A program made the position numbers and the translations under genes. From CAVUMR01 sp963742715 (GTDB taxonomy: Bacteria > Actinomycetota > Actinomycetes > Mycobacteriales > Micromonosporaceae): DNA of 64,000 nucleotides. The DNA lies in assembly GCA_963742715.1 (NCBI GenBank), contig CAVUMR010000001.1, positions 1,633,744-1,697,743 of the forward strand, given 5' to 3'. Positions within the stretch are counted from its first letter, which is position 1. Each line of letters begins with the position of its first letter. A model generated the notes under the pieces. It was given only the letters and a program-made list of their open reading frames with translations, was not told where the DNA came from and did not search any database. Positions 29,635-36,993 of this stretch are shown here, in pieces.

Positions 29635-31650
29635 GTGGCCTCGCCGTCCGCCCCTCGCCGCGACCCGGCGCTCCTCACCGTGCCGCTGGTCTGCCTGGTG
29701 GCCGGCATCGTCCTCGCCGGCCTGCCGCTCGCCTACGTCGGCGCCTTCCGCCCGGTCTTCGTCGTCCCGGCCGCCCTCGCGCTGACGGCCGGCCTCGTCT
29801 GGCTGCTCGATCCCCGGCGCGGCGGCCTGTCCGCCACCACCACGCGCTGGTGGGGCGCGGCGTACGCGCTCGCGACCGCGAGCGCGCTGGTGAACGGGCG
29901 CCTCGCCGCCGAGCACAGCTACGTCGACCGCGATCCCGGGACCTACGCGATGACCGCGCGCTGGCTCGTGCGCGACCACGACCTGACGATGCCGCAGCTG
30001 TCCGGGCCGTTCACGGGCCAGCCGCTGAGCGCCGCGCTCGCGCCGGCGGGCAACGGCGAGGTGCAGTTCCAGTTCGTCCACGGCCTGCCCACCATCCAGG
30101 CCGCCGCGCACTGGCTGCTCGGGGAGGACGGCCTCTACCGCATCCCGGCCGCGCTCGCCGCGCTGGCGCTGCTGGCGCTGTTCGGGCTCGCGCTCGAGCT
30201 GCTGCGCCCGGCGTGGGCGTTCGCCGGGACGCTGCTGCTGGCGATCAGCCTCCCGTTCCTCTACGTCGCCCGCGACGGGTTCTCCGAGTCGCTGATGCTG
30301 ATCATGATCGCGGCCGGGGCCTGGATGCTGCTGTCGGCCCTGCGCGCCGGGTCGCGGCGCCGCGCCGCGCTCGCCGGCGTCCTGCTCGGGGCGACCGCGT
30401 GCGCGCGCGTCGACTTCATGGTCTACGGGCTCGCGCTCGCGCTCGTGCTGCTGTGGGTCGGGACGCTCCCGGGCCAGCGCGAGCCCGGCTCGCCCTGGCG
30501 GGGCGGCGCGCGGACGGCCCTGCTCGCCGGCCTCGTCCCCGGCGTGGCGATCGGGCTGCTCGACGTGATGGAGCGCAGCCGCGCCTACTACGGGGCCCAG
30601 CGCGACGCGGTGCTCCAGCTCACCGCCGCGACCGTCGTGGTCGTCCTCGTCGGCGTGCTGCTCGCCCGCCCGCCCGCGGTCGCGCGCCGGGTGCGGGGGC
30701 TGTGGGAGCGGCACCGGACGCGCCTCGCGGCCGGCGCGCTCGTGCTGGTCGTGCTCGCGGGTGCGCTCGCCGTGGTCCAGCCGCTCCTGCGGACCACCCG
30801 CGACCCCGCGCTGATGCTCCCGCGCGCCGGGATCTTCGAGCCGCTGCAGCGCGAGGCCGGCGTGAGCCCGGTCGACCCCGAGCGGACGTTCTACGAGTAC
30901 GCCGGGCACTGGATCGCCTGGCACGACGGCTGGCCGGTGCTGATCCTCGCCATCGCGGGCGCGGCGCTGCTGGTGTGGCGCGTGGTGCGCGGCGAGGCGC
31001 GGGCCGCCGAAGGTCTCGTGCTCGCCTTCGCGGTCGTGCCGCTCGCGCTGATCATCGCCAAGCCGTCGATCTACCCCGACCAGCCGTGGGCGGCGCGGCG
31101 GATGGTCCCGTTCGCGCTCCCGGGCGCGCTGCTGCTGGCGACCGCGGCCGTCGCGTGGGCGGTGGAGCGCGCTCGCGCACGGGGGCTGCTCGCCGCGCGT
31201 GCGGCGCTCGCAGTCGGCCTGGTCGCGCTGTTCGTGCCCGCGGCGCTCGTGTCGGGCCGCGTCGCGGGCTTCCAGGACTACGCGGGGCTGCACCGGCCGA
31301 TCGACGCCGTCTGCTCGGCGGTGCCGGCGGACGCGGCGATCGTCGTCGTCAACGAGTCGAACCTCACGACCGTGCTGCCGGGGGCGCTCACGAGCTGGTG
31401 CGGGGTGCCCGCCTCCGGCCCGCCGCCCGGCATGGAGGTGAAGGCCCTGACCGCGGCGTGGCGGGCGGAGGGGCGCGAGCTGTTCGCGGTCGCCGCGACC
31501 GAGGACGCCCTGCGGCAGGCCGGCTTCACGCCCTTCGCCGGCGGCAGGACGGTGATGCGCCGCGTCCTGCACCGGACCGTGCTGGGCGCGCCGGACCGCA
31601 CCGACGAGCAGACCTATGAGCTGGTGGTGGGGCGCCCCGCGCGGGGCTAG
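29635..31650 (+). CDS. GT-C-type polytopic membrane glycosyltransferase
   Basis: 671 residues with about 12 hydrophobic helices. The layout, with the catalytic-type acid in the first external loop (AEHSYVDRDPGTYAMTARWL) and a C-terminal soluble domain (AVPADAAIVVVNESNLTTVL), is that of GT-C/PMT-like enzymes, which use polyprenyl-phosphate sugars on the outer face of the membrane. The exact glycan is unknown. GTG 29635 is eight bases after TACCCT (29621-29626), a leaderless start. It ends on a CTAG shared with the convergent small acidic gene. Confidence 0.78.
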   Translation: MASPSAPRRDPALLTVPLVCLVAGIVLAGLPLAYVGAFRPVFVVPAALALTAGLVWLLDPRRGGLSATTTRWWGAAYALATASALVNGRLAAEHSYVDRDPGTYAMTARWLVRDHDLTMPQLSGPFTGQPLSAALAPAGNGEVQFQFVHGLPTIQAAAHWLLGEDGLYRIPAALAALALLALFGLALELLRPAWAFAGTLLLAISLPFLYVARDGFSESLMLIMIAAGAWMLLSALRAGSRRRAALAGVLLGATACARVDFMVYGLALALVLLWVGTLPGQREPGSPWRGGARTALLAGLVPGVAIGLLDVMERSRAYYGAQRDAVLQLTAATVVVVLVGVLLARPPAVARRVRGLWERHRTRLAAGALVLVVLAGALAVVQPLLRTTRDPALMLPRAGIFEPLQREAGVSPVDPERTFYEYAGHWIAWHDGWPVLILAIAGAALLVWRVVRGEARAAEGLVLAFAVVPLALIIAKPSIYPDQPWAARRMVPFALPGALLLATAAVAWAVERARARGLLAARAALAVGLVALFVPAALVSGRVAGFQDYAGLHRPIDAVCSAVPADAAIVVVNESNLTTVLPGALTSWCGVPASGPPPGMEVKALTAAWRAEGRELFAVAATEDALRQAGFTPFAGGRTVMRRVLHRTVLGAPDRTDEQTYELVVGRPARG

Positions 31651-31787
31651 CCCTCCTGCTCCTCGTCCTCGCCCGCGTCGGGCTCGGCGTCCTGCGACTC
31701 CTCGGGCTCCTCCGACTCGACCCGCTCGTCGTGCTGGCGCAGCGCCTCGCGCGTGTGCTCGATGTCGGGTCTCGGGCGCTCCGCCAT
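31647..31787 (-). CDS. Small acidic protein, 46 residues
   Basis: Starts MAERPRPDIEHTREALRQHD and then becomes almost purely acidic (Glu/Asp/Gln with few Ser). ATG 31787 lies five bases after the stop of the AcuI-like reductase and is in the same direction, so it is the last gene of that operon. Its TAG shares the CTAG word with the convergent GT-C stop. Codon choice follows the neighbours. No known family; the sequence suggests an unfolded acidic peptide. Confidence 0.6.
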   Translation of the reverse strand: MAERPRPDIEHTREALRQHDERVESEEPEESQDAEPDAGEDEEQEG

Positions 31788-31792
31788 CGAGC

Positions 31793-32791
31793 TCAGCCGT
31801 TCACGCGCACGACGGTGCGCCCGACGCCCTTGCCCGCCAGCACGTCGTCGAGCAGCGAGTCGACCTCGTCGAGCGCGACCTCGCGGGTGATGCTCTCGTC
31901 GAGGCCGTTGGGGCGGAGGTCGCCCGCGAGCCGCTCCCAGACCGCGAGCCGCACGTCGTTCGGGGTGTTGACGGAGTCGACGCCCAGCAGCGAGACCATG
32001 CGCAGGATGAAGGGGAAGACCGTGGTCTCGAGCGACGTGCCGCCGGTCAGGCCGCTCGCCGCGACCGCGCCGCCGTAGCGGGTGGTACGCAGCGCGTAGG
32101 CCAGCGACGTCCCGCCGACCGGGTCGACGACCGCCGCCCAGCGCTCCTTCTCCATCGGCCGCTTCGACTCCGCCGAGGTCTCGTCGCGCGAGAGCACCTC
32201 GCTCGCGCCGAGCTCGCGCAGCCAGTCGGCCTCGTCGGGCTTGCCGGTCGCGGCCGCGACCTCGAACCCGCGCGCGGCGAGGATGCCGACCGCGGTCGAG
32301 CCGACGCCGCCCGAGGCGCCCAGCACGAGCACCGGCCCGTCGCCGGGCTCGACGCCGTGGTCCTCGAGCCGCTGCACGGACAGCGCGGCGGTGAAGCCGG
32401 CGGTCCCGAGCGCCATCGCCTGGCGCGTGCTCAGCCCGTCGGGCAGCGGGATGACCCAGTCGCCGGGCACCCGCGCGTACTCCGCGAAGCCGCCGTGGTG
32501 CGCGACGCCGAGGTCATGGCCATGGACGATCACCGCTTCGCCCTCGCCGTTGCCCGACACCACCGTGCCGGCCAGGTCGACGCCGGGGATCAGCGGCGAG
32601 ATCTGCGCCACCTTGCCCTTCGGCGAGACCGCGAGGGCGTCCTTGTAGTTGACGCTCGACCAGTCGACGCGGACGACGACGTCGCCCTCGCCGAGGTCGT
32701 CCGCGCTCAGCTCGCGCAGATCGCGCGCGACCTCGTCGTCGCTCTTCTCCGCCACGAGCGCGCGGAAGGAATCCGGTACGTCTGCGCCCAC
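31793..32791 (-). CDS. YhdH/AcuI-family NADPH quinone/acrylyl-CoA reductase
   Basis: 332 residues, zinc-independent MDR superfamily. Seen: VRVDWSSVNYKDALA, the YhdH signature, and the NADPH loop LVLGASGGVGSTAVGILA; C-terminus DLRPNGLDESITREVALDEV. Family members reduce acrylyl-CoA to propionyl-CoA (AcuI) or detoxify quinones and enals. The GTG at 32791 is seven bases after TAGGGT on the minus strand (32799-32804), so a leaderless start here is preferred to GTG 32800, which overlaps that -10 word. It is followed by the 46-residue acidic gene five bases downstream. Confidence 0.9.
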   Translation of the reverse strand: MGADVPDSFRALVAEKSDDEVARDLRELSADDLGEGDVVVRVDWSSVNYKDALAVSPKGKVAQISPLIPGVDLAGTVVSGNGEGEAVIVHGHDLGVAHHGGFAEYARVPGDWVIPLPDGLSTRQAMALGTAGFTAALSVQRLEDHGVEPGDGPVLVLGASGGVGSTAVGILAARGFEVAAATGKPDEADWLRELGASEVLSRDETSAESKRPMEKERWAAVVDPVGGTSLAYALRTTRYGGAVAASGLTGGTSLETTVFPFILRMVSLLGVDSVNTPNDVRLAVWERLAGDLRPNGLDESITREVALDEVDSLLDDVLAGKGVGRTVVRVNG

Positions 32792-32830
32792 GTCCGGCAC
32801 CCTAGCGCCGGAGGCCCCACCCGCGCCGCG

Positions 32831-33253
32831 TCAGGCGGCCGCGCCGCCGCCGGACTCGTCCTTCGGCGGCGGGAAGCCGCGCCACGGCACGCGCTTCTCG
32901 ACCTCGAACAGGTCCTCGGAGCCGAGCCGCGACTCGAGCGCGCCCTTCAGCGGCGTCTCCATCTTCGTCTCGTAGGCCTCGGCCATCTTGTCGAAGCCCT
33001 CCTGGTCCTTGGAGAAGGGCAGGAAGACGCGGCTGATCTGCTCGGCGTCGACGTGGGCCCCGTTGATCGCGGGGTCGAGCATCTCCACCGACTCCTCCGG
33101 CGAGGTGGCGCGGGAGATCAGCTGCCCGAAGGCGCGGTTGCCGATCTTGCGCTGGAGGGCGAGCGCGGCGGGCACCTGCGGCGCGGCGGCCGGCGCCCGC
33201 TCGGCGGCGGTGGTGTCCGGTGCCTTGTCCTGGGCGTGGTCGCGGTCGTGCAC
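32831..33253 (-). CDS. LQRxxGNRA-motif protein with one annexin-like repeat
   Basis: 140 residues from GTG 33253 (GAGG six bases upstream); a TTG at 33310 would lengthen it. After a disordered start (HDRDHAQDKAPDTTAAERAP) comes LQRKIGNRAFGQLIS, a motif of many actinobacterial proteins linked to DUF4157 and extracellular contractile injection systems. Then LDPAINGAHVDAEQISRVF and a helix-rich stretch with AYETKMETPLKGALESRLG match the annexin repeat pattern (L-x2-A-x2-G-x3-D-E..I..., then AY...L...L). No injection-system structural genes lie in the window. Function unknown; an orphan cargo-like protein is one idea. Alignment by eye only. Confidence 0.6.
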   Translation of the reverse strand: MHDRDHAQDKAPDTTAAERAPAAAPQVPAALALQRKIGNRAFGQLISRATSPEESVEMLDPAINGAHVDAEQISRVFLPFSKDQEGFDKMAEAYETKMETPLKGALESRLGSEDLFEVEKRVPWRGFPPPKDESGGGAAA

Positions 33254-33266
33254 TCGAGGCCTCGAG
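33253..33266. promoter_or_regulatory. 14-base perfect palindrome CTCGAGGCCTCGAG
   Basis: The palindrome abuts the presumed GTG of the GNRA-motif gene, so it could be a regulator site or a start-region hairpin. No similar copy was noticed nearby. Confidence 0.4.
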
Positions 33267-33348
33267 GGAGACTCTGCCGGACCGCGCGCCGAAAGGCAAC
33301 CGAGCGGCAAAACGGACCCTCGGGTCCGGTTCGCTAGCCTGGACGGGA

Positions 33349-34764
33349 ATGCCTCATCCCCGTCCCCACCCGATGCGCAGCCTGTTCATCCTCTCGCTCT
33401 CCGCGCTCGCCTTCGCGCTGGCCCAGACGACGCTCATCCCCGCCCTCACCGAGCTCGCGACCTCGCTGCACACCGACGCCAGCGGCGTCGCCTGGACCGT
33501 CACGGGCTACCTGCTCTCCGCCGCGGTCTGCACGCCCATCTTCGGCCGCCTCGGCGACATGTTCGGCAAGCGCCGGCTGCTCGTCGTCGCGCTCGCGCTG
33601 TTCGGCGCCGGCTCGGTCGTCTCCGCGCTCGGCACCGGCCTCGAGGTCGTCGTCCTCGGCCGCGTCCTGCAGGGCGCCGGCGGCGGCATCTTCCCGCTCT
33701 GCTTCGGGATCATCCGCGACGAGTTCCCGCGCGAGAAGGTCGCGAGCTCGATCGGGCTGATCTCCGCGACCTTCGGCATCGGCGGCGGCGCCGGGCTGAT
33801 CCTCGGCGGCGTCATCACCGACCACGCCTCGTATCACTGGATCTTCTGGCTCGGCGCGATCACCGCCGTCTTCGCCGCCGTCATGGTCGAGCTGTTCGTG
33901 CCCGAGTCGCCGGTGCGCACGCCCGGCCGCGTCGACGTGCGCGGCGCGCTCCTGCTCGCGGTCGGCCTCGCCGCGCCGCTGCTCGCCATCTCGCGCGCCA
34001 ACGAATGGGGCTGGCTCGACGGGCGCACGCTCGGCCTGTTCGCGTTCGGCGTCGTGATCCTCGCCGGCTGGGTCGTGCTCCAGCGCCGGACCGAGGAGCC
34101 GCTGGTCGACATCGAGACCCTCCTGAAGCCGCCCGTGCTGATGACGAACCTCGCGACGCTGCTCGTCGGCTTCGGCATGTTCGGCTCGTTCATCCTGATC
34201 CCGCAGCTGGTCGAGGCGCCCGAGTCCACCGGCTACGGCTTCGGCCTGACCGCCACCGGCGCCGGGCTGCTGATGCTCCCCGGCGCGCTCGTCATGCTCG
34301 TCGCCGGCCCGCTCTCCGGCGTGCTCGGCACCCGCCACGGCAGCCGGCTGCCGCTCGCCCTCGGCGGCGCGATCACCTCCTTCGGCCTGCTGATGATGGC
34401 GCTCGCCCACGGCAGCCAGGGGCTGATGGTGGCCTGGAACGTCGTGATGTCGATCGGCATCGGGCTGGCCTTCGCGGCGATGCCGAACCTGATCATGGAG
34501 GCGGTGCCGCGCGAGGAGACCGGCCAGGCGACGGGCGTCAACACGCTCGTGCGCTCCGTCGGCGCCTCGCTCGGCTCCCAGGTCAGCGCCGCCGTGCTCG
34601 CCGCCAGCGCGCTCGGGGCCGGGCTCCCCACCGACAGCGGGTACACGGCTGCCTTCCTGGTCGGCTCCGGGGTCGCGCTCGCCGCCGCGATCGTCGCCTC
34701 GCTGATCCCCAGCCGCAGCGGGCGCATGGTGGCGCACCCCACGCCCGCGACCCAGACCGCATGA
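33349..34764 (+). CDS. MFS drug exporter of the DHA2 family
   Basis: 471 residues, about 14 membrane helices, intact. Motifs: LAQTTLIPALTEL in helix 1, GRLGDMFGKRR (motif A), LGRVLQGAGGGIFPLCFGII, and GLILGGVITDHASYHWIFWL (motif C). It probably exports toxic compounds by proton antiport; substrates are unknown. ATG 33349 is eight bases after TAGCCT (33335-33340), a leaderless start. The stop overlaps the ATG of the TetR gene as ATGA, so exporter and repressor are co-expressed, a common autoregulated efflux unit. Confidence 0.9.
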   Translation: MPHPRPHPMRSLFILSLSALAFALAQTTLIPALTELATSLHTDASGVAWTVTGYLLSAAVCTPIFGRLGDMFGKRRLLVVALALFGAGSVVSALGTGLEVVVLGRVLQGAGGGIFPLCFGIIRDEFPREKVASSIGLISATFGIGGGAGLILGGVITDHASYHWIFWLGAITAVFAAVMVELFVPESPVRTPGRVDVRGALLLAVGLAAPLLAISRANEWGWLDGRTLGLFAFGVVILAGWVVLQRRTEEPLVDIETLLKPPVLMTNLATLLVGFGMFGSFILIPQLVEAPESTGYGFGLTATGAGLLMLPGALVMLVAGPLSGVLGTRHGSRLPLALGGAITSFGLLMMALAHGSQGLMVAWNVVMSIGIGLAFAAMPNLIMEAVPREETGQATGVNTLVRSVGASLGSQVSAAVLAASALGAGLPTDSGYTAAFLVGSGVALAAAIVASLIPSRSGRMVAHPTPATQTA

Positions 34765-35343
34765 CGGCCACGCGCACCCGTGCCGACGCCGTCCGCAACC
34801 GCGCGCGCGTCGTCGCGGCCGCGGCCGAGGTGTTCGCCGAGAAGGGCGAGAGCGCGGTGGTGCCGGACATCGCCGCGCGCGCCGGCGTCGGCAAGGGCAC
34901 GGTCTACCGCTGCTTCCCGACCAAGGAGCACCTCGTCGCGGCGGTGGCGACCGAGCGCGCGCGCTGGTTCGAGCGCGAGGCGCGCGCGGCGGCGGCGGAC
35001 GCCGATCCCTGGAGCGCGTTCTGCGCGTTCCTGGCCCGCGTGGCCGAGGCGTACTGCCGCGACCGCGGGATGGTGTTCTCGATGTCCCAGGGGCTCGAGA
35101 CGCCCGAGCGGCTCGAGGCCCGCGCCGCGGTCATGGCCGCGCTGCGCGAGCTCATGGACCGCGCGATCGCCCAGGGCGCGATGCGCCCGGACGCCGAGCC
35201 GGCGGACCTGAAGGTCCTCCTCAGCGGCGTGGCGAGCTCGCTCACGGGCGCGCAGGAGCGCGATCCGGCGGTCTGGCGGCGCTACGCGCAGCTGGTCGCC
35301 GACGCGTTCCGGGCGGAGCGGCTGTGGGATGCTGAGCGGGTGA
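34761..35343 (+). CDS. TetR-family transcriptional regulator, probable frameshift near the end
   Basis: About 193 residues. N-terminal helix-turn-helix: VRNRARVVAAAAEVFAEKGE and IAARAGVGKGTVYRCFPTKE, then an all-helical ligand domain (LARVAEAYCRDRGMVFSMSQ; LMDRAIAQGAMRPDAE). It overlaps the exporter stop and is expected to repress that exporter until a ligand binds. The literal reading frame has no stop until 36188, running through two other genes; one extra base near its end would bring it to TGA 35341-35343, giving a normal length. I take the latter as the true end. Confidence 0.83.
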
Positions 35344-35346
35344 CGC

Positions 35347-35766
35347 TTGGAGGATCTCGTCAGGCTGCGCCAGGCCCGCGATCGGATGGACCGCGACTAC
35401 GCGAAGCCGCTCGACGTCCCGGCGCTGGCGCGCACCGCCCTGATGTCGCCGGGCCATTTCTCCCGCAGCTTCCGCGCCGCCTACGGGGAGACGCCGTACA
35501 GCCATCTGATGACGCGCCGGATCGAGCGGGCGAAGGCGCTGCTGCGGCGGGGCGACCTGTCCGTCACGGAGGTCTGCTTCGAGGTCGGATGCACATCGCT
35601 GGGGTCGTTCAGCTCGCGGTTCACCGAACTGGTCGGCGAGAGCCCGAGCGCCTACCGCGCCCGCCGCCACGACGACAGCGCCGCCATCCCGCCCTGCGTC
35701 GCCAAGATCCAGACGCGACCGGTCAGGAATGGAGAAGCCAAGCCCGCCCCCCGGCCCGTAACGTGA
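35347..35766 (+). CDS. AraC-family regulator, HTH domain only
   Basis: 139 residues with a single AraC double helix-turn-helix: LDVPALARTALMSPGHFSRS, YGETPYSHLMTRRIERAKAL and VTEVCFEVGCTSLGSFSSRF. This short form regularly precedes a VOC-family gene in actinobacteria and is thought to control it. TTG 35347 is the literal start. A GTG at 35340, six bases after GATGCT, would give MTLEDLVRLRQ, typical of the family, if one base near 35346 is an insertion error. It is five bases upstream of the VOC gene. Confidence 0.83.
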   Translation: MEDLVRLRQARDRMDRDYAKPLDVPALARTALMSPGHFSRSFRAAYGETPYSHLMTRRIERAKALLRRGDLSVTEVCFEVGCTSLGSFSSRFTELVGESPSAYRARRHDDSAAIPPCVAKIQTRPVRNGEAKPAPRPVT

Positions 35767-35771
35767 GCCGC

Positions 35772-36188
35772 ATGGACATCAAGCTCTCAACATGCTTCAT
35801 CGCCGTCGACGACCATGACAAGGCGCTCGCCTTCTACCGGGACGTGCTCGGCCTCGAGGTCCGCAACGACGTCGGGTTCGAAGGGATGCGCTGGGTGACC
35901 GTCGGGGTGCCGTCGCAGCCCGACGTGGAGATCGTCCTCGAACCGCCGCTCGCGGACCCGAACGCCTCGACCGACGACAAGGAGGCGGCGGCGGAGCTGC
36001 TGGCGAAGGGCCTGCTGCGCGGCGTGATCTTCACGACCGGCGACGTCGACGCCACCTTCGAGCGCATCCGCGCCGCGGGCGCCGAAGTGCTGCAGGAGCC
36101 GATCGACATGCCCTACGGCGTGCGCGACTGCGCCTTCCGCGATCCTTCCGGCAACATGCTGCGCTTCAACCAACCGCTCGCCGCATAG
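35772..36188 (+). CDS. VOC-family (glyoxalase/bleomycin resistance-like) protein
   Basis: 138 residues, two beta-alpha-beta-beta-beta units: TCFIAVDDHDKALAFYRDVL and GVIFTTGDVDATFERIRAAG, ending DCAFRDPSGNMLRFNQPLAA. Metal-ligand-like Glu is present in each half (VEIVLEPP region). Members of this subgroup next to short AraC regulators are usually annotated as glyoxalase or extradiol dioxygenase; the reaction is unknown. ATG 35772 lies seven bases after TAACGT (35759-35764), so it may have its own leaderless promoter inside the end of the AraC gene. Confidence 0.85.
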   Translation: MDIKLSTCFIAVDDHDKALAFYRDVLGLEVRNDVGFEGMRWVTVGVPSQPDVEIVLEPPLADPNASTDDKEAAAELLAKGLLRGVIFTTGDVDATFERIRAAGAEVLQEPIDMPYGVRDCAFRDPSGNMLRFNQPLAA

Positions 36189-36198
36189 CATCACCCGC

Positions 36199-36993
36199 GT
36201 GAGCGAGGACGGGCAGAACCGCCTCACCCGCGCGCTCAAGCGCCTCGACGGCGACCCGCGCCTGGTCAAGCTCGTGCGCCTCGGGCGCTCGCGGCTCCCC
36301 GGCGACGAGCGCTACGGCGACCCGCTGTCGCTGACCGGCGACCGGGCGCCGGCGGTGCTCGGCCGCCGGCTGTCCGCGCTGACGGCCGAGCGGCCCGGCG
36401 CGCTGCGGGAAGTCGGGATGAGCGCGCTGCAGGTCTGGCAGGGCGTCTCCGAGGCGCAGGGTCGCGGCCGCGGCGACCGCGAGCTGACGATCGTCTTCAC
36501 CGACCTCGCCGACTTCTCCACGTGGGCGCTCGACGCCGGCGACACCCAGGCGCTGGCGCTGCTGCGCGACGTCGGCGAGGCCGTCGAGCCCGAGATCTGC
36601 TCGCGCGACGGGGAGATCGTGAAGCGGCTCGGCGACGGGCTGATGGCGGTGTTCGAGGACCCCGGCCAGGCGATCGAGGCCGCGCACGCCGCCGCCCGCG
36701 CGCTCGAGTCGGTCGAGGTCGACGGCCATCGCCCGCGCCTGCGCGCGGGCGTCCACACCGGCCGCCCGCGGCGGCTCGGCGGCGACTACTTCGGGGTCGA
36801 CGTCAACGTCGCCGCGCGCGTCGCCGAGGCGGCGGGCGCGGGTGAGGTGCTGATCTCCGAAGCCGTCCACGGCAAGGTCGAGGGCGGACGAAAGGGTGAG
36901 CGCAGCGAGGCCATCCAGCTCAAGCGCCGCTGGCGCTTCAGCGCCAAGGGCGCGCCCAAGGGCCTGAAGGTCTACGCGGCCGAGCCGAGCTGA
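36199..36993 (+). CDS. Class III adenylate/guanylate cyclase
   Basis: 264 residues, soluble. The cyclase homology domain covers about 95-260: VFTDLADFS holds the first metal Asp, KRLGDGLMAVFED the second, and VDVNVAARVAEAA the Asn/Arg pair for the transition state. The preceding 90 residues are helical and may sense a signal (ALREVGMSALQVWQGVSEA). It probably makes cAMP; the purine-selecting residues were not checked. GTG 36199 is seven bases after TAGCAT (36186-36191). The 3' end overlaps the convergent PP2C gene by 22 bases. Confidence 0.88.
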   Translation: MSEDGQNRLTRALKRLDGDPRLVKLVRLGRSRLPGDERYGDPLSLTGDRAPAVLGRRLSALTAERPGALREVGMSALQVWQGVSEAQGRGRGDRELTIVFTDLADFSTWALDAGDTQALALLRDVGEAVEPEICSRDGEIVKRLGDGLMAVFEDPGQAIEAAHAAARALESVEVDGHRPRLRAGVHTGRPRRLGGDYFGVDVNVAARVAEAAGAGEVLISEAVHGKVEGGRKGERSEAIQLKRRWRFSAKGAPKGLKVYAAEPS

